Assembly: GCA_018806985.1 (NCBI GenBank)
Contig: JADANN010000099.1
Coordinates: 2,356,001 to 2,420,000 of the forward strand
From: Angiostrongylus vasorum
Taxonomy: Eukaryota > Nematoda > Chromadorea > Rhabditida > Metastrongylidae
Length of the DNA stretch: 64,000 nt
Reading direction: 5' to 3'
The notes below the pieces were generated by a model. It saw nothing but the letters and a program-made list of their open reading frames with translations. It ran no database searches and had not been told where the DNA came from. The stretch's first letter is position 1. Each line of letters starts with the position of its first letter. The translations under genes and the position numbers were made by a program. Shown piece by piece: positions 32,950 to 45,777 of the stretch.

Positions 32950-34640
32950 TTGTTTGGTGAAGAGATACAATAATTATTCACAATAGCCGACGTCTCGCAA
33001 GTTTCGCCTTGCTCAGAAAGCCAAGAACGACATGTAATCTACTCAGTCAAACACTTTCATAACCTCAGCAGATAAGACCTAATACATACATTTCACTCGC
33101 ATAAAAAGCAGGTTCTTTTACACACTCACCGTTTTGTTCTTCATAAGTCTTCCAGTTATTACTGTTCGAGGCCAATCGAAGGAAGTCTCATATGGGTGAG
33201 GAATGTGGCTAGCCCAGGTCAAAAAGCAGACTGAAGTGTGGGGCGAGGTCATGCGCTGTCATAAGGCTTTGCGGTTCACTAGTGGATTTTTGCAATTAAT
33301 CCAAAGCACATGAAGACTTTTACGCACTCATATTTCAGATTCGTGCGTGAGATTAGTGGGTTTTACTTCAAAATCTTCGCTGTGGCTTCGTGTCGTGTGC
33401 GTACTTGGTGGAGTGTCCTGTTTGACATTAAGATTCCCAACAAGGTGCCCTTTCATTCGGACGCAAAGTAGTCTACACTTTCGGCAATGTGTTCGTTCCC
33501 GCCCACTTTACAAAAGGTTAGGGGGCACCGTACTAGAAGTCATGCAGTCACTGTCTCTCCCATGAGGGCAAATTATTCAGTTGGTCTTTCACATAGGCTG
33601 TTGTACAAACGGTTATGAGCAAGCAGGCGTCTTAGAGTGTTTGTTGGCAGTTCAATAATTGCTATAGACTTATTTAAGCCTGCCCTTTCTCAGCAAGTTT
33701 TATGGCTGTGCTTAGTTTGTTTGAAATAAAGGGTAGAATGAACAGACCCTATTTTCACTAAACTTGTAGTTTTGGGCATCTTCTTTCACCTGAGACTCTT
33801 CCAAGTACCTAGCATTTCGTAGCCGTTGGGAACGGTTATTTGGCGCACCAATTTCAGGGGATTCATCTTGCCGCTCCCTTTCTGTGCACACACCGGTGGC
33901 TGCTCGAAAGATGTTTCTTACATACGCCTTTTTTGAGTGTGAGGGGTGAGAGGAAAGGTAATGAGCCAGCATATTTTATTACTTCGCTTTCGGTACCATT
34001 GGTGATGTAGCTATTTTCGGATGTGTTAACATGAATGTCAATAAGTGTAGGCAGTTTTTTTCTTGGATGAACACTATGTACTCTGACAGTTCGTTCAACA
34101 ACTCAAAACATCTTCCCATCTCCTTCTGTGCAGAGCAGACGACGGGACAACCATCTTTATAGCCACAGTAGAGTAATGAAGTACGACAACTTCAACTGTA
34201 GATGAATGCAATGGAAAAGCTTGGTGCTTATCGCTGTCCCATTGCCGAACACACTCACATCTTTCCGGAACATCTGAAGATTGAGCAGTTCAAGCTTTAG
34301 GAGGCATGAGCTGCTGATTCGAGCAAACATACATGTTTATTGCCTCTTCGTGCTGTAAAGGCATTTCGAGGATGGTTTGCATAGCGGGGTCATTCTACAC
34401 GTTTGTATTAGATGCTGTAACGTCAAAAGATTCTATAACGTACCCGCTACGTGGACGTGAGTTGCCTGGACGATCTAGGAACATTTGAGCGCTTGTGATA
34501 TGAGCTGGGATGTGTTTCAACAGGTGGCTAAGTAATAAACTTAAAACCATGTTATATAATCCGTTAGATAGTTCAGGCAACCGTTGATGGGCTTGTATGA
34601 CGAATTGGTTGTCACAAGATCATCAGTGGATATTAAATGC
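32950..34640 (-). pseudogene. decayed PLE with terminal repeat
   Basis: The terminal-repeat part (32960-33140) has a broken hammerhead (CUGAGCA kept, GAAA changed to GAGA). Endonuclease remnants lie at 33250-33620. RT C-terminus: HYLSSHPSHSKKAYVRNIF (33972-33712). RT upstream: LLLSHLLKHIPAHITSAQMF and GYVIESFDVTASNTNV (34580-34395). Many indels; dead. It is truncated on its 5' side near 34640. Confidence 0.7.
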
Positions 34641-35637
34641 GTTTTAAAGAAAGAAAAGTTCGGAACGGGACATAGTAACCACTCAGTTTTCAGGGGCGCT
34701 TCCTGGAAATGGGCTTACCTGGAATGATTTTGGTTGCTATGATGAACCCAGTGAGCTCATCTCCCACGTTACATTTCATTCCAGAATGAAAATCTCAACA
34801 TAAAGTTCCTACCACGTACAGTCCTAATTAATTACTGCTCATTCTATATGATGATAGTTAAGGTGTGACCCTCAAATCTGTATTAAATACCATTTCTCTC
34901 AGTATGCTAAATAGCACCTGCCTCGATATCTTCGTTATAGCTCAGTTTATAGGTCGCTGGAGATGATGTCTCCTGAATCCGGTATTTTACACTCGTTCTC
35001 AAAATTATGCGTCCGATTGGGACCGCTATGTCGTGAGGATGGCCGAGGTCATCTTAGAAAAAACAAAACTAACCACATTGAGTCCTCTACTTCTTAGTTA
35101 TTCTGCAGTAGTTTGTTCCCTGTTTGGTTTACGATGCTGTATGGATTTTGAATCTGATACTGTTATAGTTGTTGATTTTTGGTTAGTTTGATAACCATAT
35201 ATCCGTTCCTCTTAGGCATCATTAGGTTTTCAATGGAGACTTTCGATGTCAACATGTTTACGCCGCAAGTACAAGCCATCAAGACAGTCTTTTCAGGTCG
35301 TCGCAGCGTAGGCATTCAGACTTCTATAGTCTTACCGATCTCGTCTTATCCGATGCAGCCGTTCAGTGGATTACTTCTGTGTAAAATGAATGAGGCCTCT
35401 TAATCATATTGTTTTTTCGAGCTAAATACTTCGCGGAATTCGTCGGGCTTTTACCTAGGTCCCAATATGCTTCCCGGTGAGCTAATCAGTACGCTTTGGC
35501 CAAAAAAAGACATGGAAGTTAATAGATTTCACAATTATGCAAAGACGCATGAACATGCTCTATGAATATGTGCCTGTGCATTCGGAAAACTTGTGCGATT
35601 CAGGAACAGCAATTACACAAACTGAAGTCCATTTCTT
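34641..35637. other. no gene recognised
   Basis: No element family or convincing exon was recognised. A GTTCGGAACGGGAC string at 34670 also follows the SINE-3 tail at 31118 and may mark another repeat edge. Confidence 0.45.
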
Positions 35638-35647
35638 GAAAACACCT

Positions 35648-36034
35648 ATTATTTGATGCTTGATACTTGAATGGCCCGTCCTCACTGGTTGTGCGGGCTC
35701 CAGCATAATCTCCATTTTTTGGAGAATTGCTGGTTAAGCTATTGTAGTTCCCTGGAATCCCGATGCCAGTCTGGCAACAGTCTGCCCCAGGTCGTTACCA
35801 CGACAAGCAGTCGCAGCCGTTGTGGATCTGAGGGAGATTTGCTACCATGCCACTTTAATACCAGGACGGTGGTGGGTCTTGGTATTTACTCTTAGCTAGG
35901 CTTCCCGATGGAAACGCTGGACTCCTTCTCAGCTTGGGAGACCCTAGCAGGGTGATAAATCCCCCCGCTGTACATCGCAGCCCGGCACCCAGGATCACCT
36001 CCCAGCCACGACGAGGCGGTAAGCCGTTGGGAAC
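35648..36034 (-). mobile_element. SINE-1 copy
   Basis: Full-length type, minus strand, flanked by a near-exact GAAAACACCT/GGAAACACCT duplication (35638-35647 and 36035-36044). The 3' end carries GAGGACGGGCCATTCAAGTA. Confidence 0.8.
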
Positions 36035-36659
36035 GGAAACACCTCTTACTGTGGATAAGAACTCAGTAACCCCGAACCCGATATTTGGGGGGCAGACAGT
36101 GAAGCCATTGGACGAAGTAAAATGGTATTTTTTAACATGGAAAGATACGGAGAACTGAAAGCTATGATCATTAACCAATGACATAAATACCCTCTAGGAA
36201 GTACTAGTTAGTAATAAATAACTTACGAATTGAGTAGCAAACATGGAAGGATGACGGCGTTAAAATAGAACAACGTGACAAATTCGTAGGTTATTGTTGA
36301 TATCTGAGGGCTTAATTTGAAAAAGTGCCGACATTCCCAGTAGATGAAGTATACGATTCTCACCGTAGACATGAAAGAAACCTAAAGCCATGCAAATATT
36401 ATGAAATTGAGTAGTTTCTGCGCTTCAAACCAATGATTTTTTCTGCCGAACTTTAAGGTTGGCGAAGAAGACTCCTTATTTGTATGGGTCTAGTTTTCAA
36501 AAACACTTTTTATTCACTTTAAGCGGAATGAAACACTTAACGCTTTCAAAACCTTAAATGATTATCTCTTTTAAGAAATGCTTTTGCGACCATCATTCAT
36601 TGTTATCAAAGTCATTTTTTGCTTCACAGTTGTGACTATGAAAGGGTGAACGCCGTTCA

Positions 36660-36905
36660 TACTCGAATGCGCCAATAACTCGACTTCATTAAGCATCCTT
36701 GGAGCTGATTAAATGCATATCTGGCCTTTGGAATGACTCGCGGTGCCCTACCGATGCGTCGAACCAGTGTTGCTATCCTCCTAGACAAGTCTGATACCAA
36801 TTTGCCAACCCCGGAGGGATGGAAGGCTTGGTGGGCCATGGGTGCGGGAATCGATTCCACGTGTGTTGCAGGTCGCCTGCGACCGCTACGGCACACGCGC
36901 CCTTA
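36660..36905 (-). mobile_element. SINE-2 copy, 3'-truncated
   Basis: The minus-strand head GCGTGTGCCGTAGCGGTCGC and body are clear. The GAGAGCTTTATCC tail is missing, so the copy stops near 36660. The stretch from 36045 to 36659 has nothing recognised. Confidence 0.7.
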
Positions 36906-37093
36906 GAATTATACGAAAAACAACTACTTTGACCTAGTTGGAAACAGTTCTTATTCCCAACAAGAACCTTAGCATCCATTGAGGAACCTTCAAAACTTCT
37001 TTCACATTTTTTTTCACAATTTCATAGTTAACATGATTTTGTAACATACAGAAAAGCTATTTACTGCTAGATGAAGCAAAGGTTTCGCTTGTA

Positions 37094-38361
37094 TTAGGTT
37101 GTTCAGAAATAAATGAGAGTTTCTAACTGTATTATTTAAAATCTCATGACTTGCTTCAAACAAAACTTTATTAATCAAGACAAAAACTATTTCAGTTCAC
37201 GCCCAACGGGAAACAAGTTCATTTATTCTAGTTGGATAAAGCTCTAGAGTTCTGGAAGCAATAAAATCGTTGAAAGCATTTTTTGCGTCATATCGTTTGG
37301 CAAAGCATTTCTCGCGTAGGATATTGTTAAGGTGCTTGAAGATGGTGTTCGGTAGGAGAGATGTCTGGCAAATATGGCGAATGAGGCGAAATTTTATAGC
37401 CCAACTCGTTCGACTTCCACAGTGCTGGTTCCGCAACGTGAGCCCGGGCGTTGTAGTGGAGAAGAATTTGTCCTTTACTGTTGATAATGCCGGTCGTTGT
37501 TGCTGGAGTTTACGGTGCATTTCGACGATTTGTTGGTAGCACTCCTCTACCGTAATCGTTTCGCCCGGATTCAAAAAGCTGTGATGAATCGTCCCGGTTG
37601 CTGACCACCGAACAGTCACCATAACCTTTTTTTGGTGCAATTTCGGCTTTGAACAGTGCTGTGGAGCGTGATCGCAATCCAACCATTAAGCTGAACGTCG
37701 CCTGTTGCCGTACACAATCCAATTCTCCTCGCACGTCACAATTTGACGAAACGGGTCGTTTTTTATTGCGCAGAATAATAGTAGATGACACTTCAAAACG
37801 GAGATTTATTTGACCATTGTTTAATTCGTGCGGCACTTACTTGTCGAATTTCTTCTCTTTCCTATGCGATTCAAGCGAGTGGAAATTGATGCGGTGTTCA
37901 CGCCAAGGTGTTCTGCAAGCTCTAGAATAGTTGTTCGAGCGTTTGCTTCCACTAGTGCCTTCAATTCGTCGTCGTCAAGCTCACTGGGACGTCCGCGGCC
38001 TTCCTTATCTGCAAAGTCGAAATCACCAGATGGGGATTTCCGCAACCATATTTGCATTGTTGAATCGCCAGCACTACGTTCTCTCCAAACTTCATTAATG
38101 TTTCGAGCCATCTGTGCTGCATACGACTGAGTTTGAACCCACAGAAGAAAGTTTGAAGACAATTCGTTTTTGACATCTAAAATTGCAAAGCTCAAAATTG
38201 GCAAAAGAAATTAACTTTTGGCAAAAATACAAAAAACATGTTAGAACGAACACAAAATCACTTTTCTAGCGATATGTAATATTGCAAAGTACAGCGTTTT
38301 TTAAAAACCACATTAAAACAATAGATATTTCAAAACGCTCATTTATTTGTGAACAGCCCAA
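37094..38361 (-). mobile_element. mariner element with TIRs
   Basis: 1268 bp, the usual mariner length. The left TIR from 37094 (TTAGGTTGTTCAGAAATAAA) pairs with the right TIR ending at 38361 (TTGGGCTGTTCACAAATAAA when reversed). TA precedes the left end, but the right flank is TG, a mutated or lost duplication. The minus-strand transposase has helix-turn-helix parts SPSGDFDFADKEGRGRPSEL and TTILELAEHLGVNTASISTR (38204-37821), then KLHQKKVMVTVRWSATGTIH and SFLNPGETITVEECYQQI (37682-37197). Frameshifts break both the CDEKW region and the HDNARPH region, so the catalytic triad is lost. Confidence 0.85.
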
Positions 38362-39240
38362 TGGCGGGAAGTGATCGCGTCCATTATAGGAGATATTATG
38401 ATTTGTGTAAGACTAAGATATTTTGCAGTTGTGTACGAGACTAGTTATTGATAAGTCGGTCGACAAGTCGGTTGGGAAACACGTGCAAATAAACAAAGTA
38501 TTTCTTTGTAGTAACTCCATTTCACGTGATTCCTGAGGGCCTCTGCTCTCTCGCCGTTTGCCTTCTCCTTTCTCCTTATAAAATAGAATTTAGTTGTTAT
38601 GCGCCAATGTAGAAAACCAATCTTGCAGTCACGTATATTAATCAGCATTTGATCGAGCGCTTGAAAGCTCTGTTGTGTACATCCATACTACCCTCCATCA
38701 GTAATGATGGCTCCGTGGTATTTTTTCCACATTTATTTTTTCGTCTATAGTTGATATATTGTTGTGTGCCACATGAAGAGTAGGCAAGAGCAGAGGCAGA
38801 CAAGCAAGCAATCGAAGTGTGGCACTTCGTTCAAAAAAGGCAAAACTGTCTCTATCTTTCTTATTCAGAACCCATTATCGTGCGTTCATTTATCAACCAT
38901 AACTTGCAGATCCATTTTAGTATCTTGGCACTACGATTTCTATTTACCGACTCTCACTCAGGGCTCCTCAAACATTCCATAGTAAGACATACGTATTACT
39001 ACATATTATGAAACTGTCAATTAAACGTCACTGTGTCAGAAATCCACTTGATAGTGCCAAGCCCTGCAACGCTACAACAACGGTCACCAACCAGTGCGCG
39101 ATTCGGTGCATTGGTTGGTTGCAGGTACTACGCAACTACTTGTTTTTTAATTTCGCGCCGCAAAACCGAAATTAGATATATTCATAACTAGAGCAATACT
39201 GGAAATAGGTAACATCACACCTTAATAGTGTAGATCTCAC
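38362..39240. other. no gene recognised
   Basis: Lies downstream of the receptor exons on the minus strand, where further exons would be expected. I could not identify any with confidence. Confidence 0.4.
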
Positions 39241-40543
39241 CTGAAGCGCCATTCGGACATCGTGATTATTCCTAAACGACGGGTTTCCTCGAAGAAATAG
39301 GATGCCAAACACAATGCTATAGCCTATAATCGTGCTTATTCCAACAACATAGTTGAGCACCTTGTTCGTCCTGCAACGTATTAATCGACCATTAGGTTCT
39401 GGTTTTGGCATGCGCTAAAAAAATTGTGTCGCTGTGAGTAGTCCAGATTTCAAACGAATCAACGCGCACCATTTTATCACGGCAGCGCCTCTTCCTGGAA
39501 GAATGTATCTTTTCATTGATTTAGTACAGAATTGTACACCGGCGACTTCCGTGTACGTCAAACAAATCAACCCAACAAAAAGAACGATTAGCAGAACCAG
39601 ATAAATCTGAAAAGTAAAAGGAGTGGATGAAAGCACAGTGTCAAGATATCACTGGAGCATCAAACACTTTCATGACGCTAGCAACCGATTTTATCTTGAT
39701 AGATGAATGTCTACCACGAATCTAATCAACACCAGGATCGGCCACCGTCCAGGTATCAAACTAGTCGCATGATGACAAATCTCCCTCTGGTCCACAAGGG
39801 GTGGAGAGTGCCTGTGATAGTGATGATCTGGGGGCAGCCTTTGGCCAGGCTAACCTCGGGACTGCAGGGAAACGCAATGGCTAAACCCGCAAAACTCCAA
39901 AAAATGGAGATTAGGCTGAGGCCAGCACAACCAGTAAAGACGGGAGATCCAAGTATTCAAGTAAGTAAGATGGATCTCCATCTTTAATTCAGACAAGATC
40001 TGAATGTGTCACCTACAATTTCTCTATTGTACAATAAAGATAATGATAACCAACCTTGAGGACACTGGGCGTGAAAATTAGTCCGACTTTAAAGGGAATT
40101 ACCACACACAGAACACAATGGACAGTTATCGAAATATTGATCAAGGAGCTAGTGAAGAAACAAGCCATGAATAATGAGCCGAGAAACTGAAAACAACGAA
40201 TTTCTTCCAAGTGAAGTTCTTTGAATGCTATTAGCAAAATGTTTAGCTTTTGAAAGCTTACAATTAACATTTAATATTTTGCAAAGTATTGAGATGAACC
40301 GGAAATAATCTTGAAGGAAATTTGATAATTCGAATTCTTAAGCAGTAGAGTTCTGTCTTCTGCTATTTAGGTTTCAGTGAGTACAATTACACTTACCTTG
40401 TCTAAAATAGTTGGTGGTAGGACTAGTAGAAAGTGAAGATGGTTCACAAATTCGGCGGCGTAGAAGACACTCGCAACGAAGGAGGACGTAGTCAGGAGCA
40501 TGAACGAATAATCGGATTTCCAGCCAGAAAACGCATAAGTTAC
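39241..40543 (-). CDS. partial 7TM chemoreceptor-like gene (four exons)
   Basis: Four minus-strand exons join in one frame, all with phase-0 introns. 40543-40397: starts VTYAFSGWKSDYSFM, donor AAG|GTAAGT. 40186-40055: acceptor TTTTCAG, starts FLGSLFMACFFTSS, contains CVVIPFKVGLIF. 39606-39538: acceptor TTTTCAG, starts IYLVLLIVLFVGLICL; its donor is weak. 39414-39241: acceptor TTTTTTTAG, starts RMPKPEPNGR, then hydrophobic NYVVGISTIIGYSIVFGILF, donor CAG|GTGAGA. Hydrophobic spans alternate with short basic loops as in nematode serpentine receptors of the plasma membrane, probably sensory. The VIPFK-type motif after the third helix fits. First and last exons are missing here; N-terminal exons may be those at 44399-44648. 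A SINE-1 sits in the second intron. The subfamily is uncertain. Confidence 0.7.
39715..39970 (+). mobile_element. SINE-1 copy, 5'-truncated, in receptor intron
   Basis: Forward orientation, starting around ACCAGGATCGGCCACCGTCC and ending GATCCAAGTATTCAAGTAAG. It lies in the intron between the exons at 39538-39606 and 40055-40186, antisense to the gene. Confidence 0.8.
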
Positions 40544-42859
40544 CTAGAAATTGGCAACATAAAAAATGCCGATGGTGGAAACTGGGAAATACGTTTTAAC
40601 TGCGTAGTCTAAAGAATTTTCCTCCTATGCAGTAAATCGGCGTGTTCTTCAAGGTGAAATATATCCTTTTAAGGTGACTTTTTTGTTTTCACCTCGTATT
40701 TTTTCATTATTTCTTTCTCTTGTTTTCAATCCAGGATCTGTTATATTTTCGTCTTTGGTTTCATTTATGAGTTGAAATAACACTGGTAGTGATCACGCAT
40801 TAATCATGCATCTACCTGAGGCGCGGGCCCGAAGGAACACTACCTTGCTACGCAGCAAACCTCTTCCGGTCCACGAAGGCGAGTAAAACCTTGTGGTAAC
40901 AACGTGAGTAACGTTTAATAGGGCAGAGAAATTCACCGCTCTCAAATTGCAGCCCAATGAACACAAGTTCCATATCACATCTTCAGATGACAGTTGTAAG
41001 ACAAATGAAAAAAGGCACGCTTTGATCCGCAGCAGACGTGAATACTGTTCATTCCAAGTACCTACGCATTTCGGACATCGTGGAGAAATTAAACTTTGCG
41101 AAAACTCCACGTGAATAGAGGAGTTTTTTAAAGATAGCGGTGTCGCCTAAACATCATCCTTAGCAAAAGTATTTGCTAACACGATGCTTGCTTATCAAAG
41201 TCCAAAAAAAGGCATTGGTAACTCATGCGAAAATCAAACAGAAGGCCTTATAGAATTATGTATTACCTCATCTTATTCCGTCGTTTTTAGCATAACAGTA
41301 AACTCTTAAGATCAGGATCGTCAAAAAATAAGGAGGTGAATGGAAACGGTTTTTTTGACCATCTTGAAAGCTGACTTTCGTTAAACCTTAGCAGGAATAA
41401 CCAATATTTTTTCTAGGTTGTTTTCTGACGAAAGTGAATCTAAAAATATTTATTCAGGTTTTCAGAGAGAAGTTCTTCATTCATGTGGTACTCGCATTCA
41501 CTGGATCGGACTCACTCGATACGAAGAAGCACCCCTAGGTCGCAAGAAGACGTCGAAACGTTATGCGAATAAATATTTTTAGACTAACCAAGTGTTAGCT
41601 CAATAATCTAAAACGACATTTATCTTTTAAGCGCCGTTATGCATGTCGAAAAGGGATAGCCTCATAACCACGAAAACTGCAAGCTGGATAGGTTAGAAAG
41701 GAATGTTTCTGCATTACTTGGAATCCCGTTACCTGATCACTACGCCGCTCCTGTAGCAAAACTTTTGCTATTGTGTCATGTTCTAAGGTTGCACGGTGGG
41801 TAGCAGAATAGTAGTGATGCCATGCATTACGAGCACGATGCTGGCTCAATAGTACCTCGAGCTCATCAACGTTCTCACACATTCGGGAAGGGAAAATTGG
41901 TACCAGACCCTCTAAGTTCAACCCACTCCCTCAAATTCACACAACAACGCTTAAGAACAGCTATTCTGTGACTCGAGGGAGAACCGACATTCGGCAACAG
42001 GACAGGCAACAATTGTCGAGAAGCAGCCGAGTTCAAATACCCATGAAGATGACAGATGCGAGAAAACGAACGTATAGAAGAAGTGCTAGAATCCGCACAG
42101 CAGTTGTGAAGATGTGTCATGTAAAATAAAAATAGTAAAAAATAATGTTCTATCAGCATTTCCATAACACATGGAATTTTCCAGCAATGTATAGTTCAGC
42201 TGAGTTCTGAGGGTTACCGCTGTGGACGGCTTGAAGAATGCAATCAGCTAATCTCTCATCCTCATCCCCCTTCACAATAGCGCTTAAAAAATCAAAATCT
42301 TTTGAGGTCACCAACACTGTCTTCAAAAAATTCTCATGCCAATATGTTATGGCACGGTAGCGCTAGTCAAATTTAAACAGGAACTCGCGTACGAACTTGC
42401 AATGTTCCACAGAAAAACAAAAAACAAGAGAAGTTAAGAAGAGAACATGAAGCGAATTGGACGCATAGACCTTGTCAGTAACAAGACCAAGATGATTTTC
42501 CCTGCGACGTTAATACGGAAAATTCAAAGAAGAAATTATGAAACTAGTCAAGCATTTATACGCGGTCTCTTCGACAACCTCATCACCTGTCTTCATATCA
42601 TCTCATATAAGGTTAATAAGGTCATTGCTAGCTGGTTCAATATTGGACATCTCATCTCACTCATAAAGAATCGCATAGCACACCATGTGAAGATCATTTG
42701 ACTGGGACATCCAAAGAACCTTTCGCATGTCCTCCACGGACCGCTAGTTTATCTTCCAAAGTGTCCGTTTTTAAACGAAAGATTCAAATTAATGGAAAAC
42801 AACTGTGCTGCTTCACTAAGTAGAGGATCCAAACAATATTGCTGTTCATCTTTTAATCA
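40544..42859. other. mostly unassigned; possible secreted-protein frames near 42 kb
   Basis: No repeat family was recognised. Minus-strand 42165-41875 is a 96-codon frame whose first 24 residues look like a signal peptide (hydrophobic YFLLFLFYM). It overlaps a second open frame, 41921-41742, that ends at a CAG|GTAACG donor and looks protein-like (VDELEVLLSQHRARNAW). A short intron or a frameshift could link them. The family is unknown. Confidence 0.3.
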
Positions 42860-43114
42860 CGGAGCGTGTGGCGCAGTGGTCGGAGGCACCCTGCAACAGA
42901 CACATGGAATCGGTCCCGCGCCCACGGCACGCCAAAGCTTCCACTCCTCCGGGCTCGACAAATTGTTACCAGACTTGTCGGTGAGGATAGCAACACTTGG
43001 TCACTGTAAAGGCCAGATATGCATTCAGTCACCTCTAAACGATGCTTAATAAAGTCGAATGCATGGCGCATCCCTCAGGGATTGATCAACGCCGAGAGCT
43101 TCATCCTTTTTATT
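42860..43114 (+). mobile_element. SINE-2 copy
   Basis: Head GCGTGTGGCGCAGTGGTCGG, B-box position GGAATCGGTCCC, tail TTGATCAACGCCGAGAGCTT followed by CATCCTTTTTATTTT. It lies in the gap between the two groups of receptor exons. Confidence 0.85.
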
Positions 43115-43879
43115 TTCCTCGTTTAATCTGGTTGCCGTCGGCCGTTCTATGCTCTTTAGACAAGTCGTCATAACCGTCATAATAAAACTGGCAAAGTGTT
43201 GAACCGACAGAAAACTCATTGATGTTCCAGACAGTCAAGGTGGGCACTGTTCAATAATCAGAGAACATTGATGAACTATACAACACCATCGCATTTAGAA
43301 TTTTGCCATTGTATAATTGCGTCCTCATTAATCTAAAGAGCAAGTCCGAAGAGACGATTTCACCTTGCCAAATTATTTGCAGGCACTCTCAAGAATGCAA
43401 TTCGGGAACTGGAATGGATTAAGGCGGACGAAAACGTCGATGTCTGGGAAACACAGCGCCCTCATTTCACTGATTACATCGCCGTTATAACGCCTATCAT
43501 TAACAAAGTGCATTGGATAATTCGACAGCGGTTCTGCAAATATCGGCATTTGGTTGGATCTCCAGAAGAAGTAGTTCACGAGAAATAGATTCTTTTCTTA
43601 TGCCTCTGTTCACGTTCAACGGAAGAAATATTTCGGAACAATTCCAGCTGTCAGCATTTGGGCCGAGAAGACTGCTGAGAATATTAAACGACTTAGCTGT
43701 AGAGTTGAGGAGCTCACAAGAGCCGTCGACAATATGAATGGAAGAACAAGAGACAACCAGCTTCACGCTTAATACTTGAACTCTATAGTTATTCTTGCTC
43801 TAATGAGCGTTTCAGAAACCTGAACATTATTTTAGCAGCATTGAAGATTACTTTGCGGTAATGAGCGAATATTGGTGAG

Positions 43880-44095
43880 AGTGATTTTTACGGACACACG
43901 CTAGCCTCCGGAAAGGGTAATAGCAGCTTTGGTCCCCACCATAGACACATGCAACTTTGTGGTTGTATTTCGCATAATACCCTGCCGTGAAAATTATAGT
44001 AGGCAGCAAATCAAAAAGTCAGCATATCTCAGCAATATTGTGGTTACATTTCACATCATACTCTGCTACGAAAAAAAATTTAGGCAGTACATAAG
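43880..44095 (+). mobile_element. SINE-3 tail fragments in tandem
   Basis: Two successive blocks (43960-44025 and 44028-44095) carry ...TGTGGTTGTATTTCGCATAA and ...TGTGGTTACATTTCACATCA, each ending in an AGGCAGNANAT tail. An upstream CTCCGGAAAGGGTAATAGC piece is from the SINE-3 body. Confidence 0.55.
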
Positions 44096-44398
44096 GAGTG
44101 ACTATATTAATTCTATAGATATTATTTTAAGCAACTGAATTATGAGGTTAGAAGTTTTGGCGTGTGTTGACGGACAACTATCAAATACGTCTTCACTTAG
44201 CACGAGATGTCGGAAATCAGGTGGGCCTAGATGTGATGCGTTACAGCGTGTAGAATAGTAGACGCGCGATGCTAGTGAGTTAGTGTCACGGGATGTCAAG
44301 TGCTGAACAGGAAGATCACCCGTCACTAATTTTCGTTAAACATATCATTCAAAACGTAAAGTTTGCTTAAGTTGTACGGTACCTTAATCGTTATTAAC

Positions 44399-44648
44399 TG
44401 CAGCAGCAATGAAAAAGACGCACTGGATAGTCGTGCCGACACCAACTGCGATCCGTACTGGGTCACTATAGACAATCTCTGGACACGACATATCTGAAAT
44501 TGCACTTTTCCAAATTTCTCATTTACTTTTCTTTTTTCCACATCAATACACGCACGGAAAAAACGTGAGAATTACGATTACTATTGATGACAGACTCCAA
44601 AATTTCCTCAACATGTGCTGGATGAACGAGGTTTTTAGAAGACGACAT
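44399..44648 (-). CDS. candidate N-terminal exons of a 7TM receptor gene
   Basis: Exon 44648-44582 (ATG, 22 codons plus one base; MSSSKNLVHPAHVEEILE...) could splice at ATA|GTAATCG to exon 44493-44399 (acceptor GCAATTTCAG). The latter then reads MSCPEIVYSDPVRIAVGVG and a hydrophobic first helix TTIQCVFFIAAA. The implied intron is about 88 bp and phase 1. The second exon's donor (GCA|GTTAAT) is weak; a better AAG|GTACCG just beyond would include a stop in this frame. It may be the start of the receptor at 39241-40543 or a separate relic. Confidence 0.4.
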
Positions 44649-44814
44649 TCCTATTCTGCAAAAAGATAAGTGAAAGAACAATATCTATTTTTTACAATAT
44701 TAGCTCAAATCCAGTTCTTGCAAGCCATTAGGACGCGGATCTGCTTATGCGTTGAATTCAATATGAAATTCGAAAACGAACACATCGGAAAAATATCATT
44801 TACTCATCGAACGA

Positions 44815-45200
44815 AGTTATAGACACTTGACACACGAATGACCCGTCCTCACTGGATGTGTGCGGACCCCAGCATAAGCTCCATTTTTTCGGAGATTTGC
44901 TGGTTGAGCCACTCTGGTTCTCTGGAATAAAGAGGTCAGCCTGGCCAAAGTCTGCCCCAGGTCTTCACCACCACAGGCAGTCGCAGCCCTTTTGGATCGG
45001 AGGGAGATTTGCCACCATGCCACTTTGATACCAGGACGGTGGTAGACCTTGGTATTGGTTTATTTTTTAGCTAGGCTTCCTGTTAGAAACGCCGGACTCC
45101 TTCTTAACTTGGGAGACTCTGCCAGGGGAATGAATCTCCAGCTGTGCATCGCAGTTCGACACCCAGGAACACATTCCAGTCGAGATGAGGTGGTAAACCG
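44815..45200 (-). mobile_element. SINE-1 copy
   Basis: Minus strand. The body has the CTGGGGCAGACTTTGGCCAG block, and the 3' part has GAGGACGGGTCATTCGTGTG, a diverged RTE-type tail. Confidence 0.75.
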
Positions 45201-45777
45201 CTGGCAGGATAGAGATACTAAATTGAAAGAATTTGTTCCCTAATTTTTACGAAGCCTTAACCCCGACTCCAAAATTTACGGCTGTCGCTTTTGCTCGGGG
45301 AACTATGTCGGTTTGTCACCAACCTCCATGAACCAGGTTGTGGATAGAAAAGTTGACGTGGAAACTGTATCTGCTCTGATACGCGCAGTGAATTCAGTGG
45401 GTTGTTTCCTGCTAGTGTAAATTGACGCTTTCTTTCTTTCATATACATCTAATCATGCCACGCATATGTGCCTGGGTGTGCCTGCATTTATGAGGATCTA
45501 ATATGTTCAGTTTGATCCAACCAAAGGCCTCCAATCAAGTGGATAAGAAACGTATAAAATAGTCCGTAGTAGTCTGCAACTAACAAGTCCATGTCTACTC
45601 CACGATGGCCACACGAGGTGCCTGCTGACACAAGTAACCACCTAGACTGAAGTTCTAAAGCTGGAAGTGGCTCCGAGTAACATTTTTCGTTCCTCTGAAG
45701 TGGTCAGAAAACACTGACCAAAAGTGCCTAAATACGAATGCAAATAAAGACCCTTCTGGTGGGTACTATAGTAATTT

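Noticed and set aside
35934..36158. Plus-strand 74-codon frame (and similar frames at 8037, 10087, 45784)
   Set aside because: They lie in SINE-1 copies and recur with the repeat, so they are not genes.
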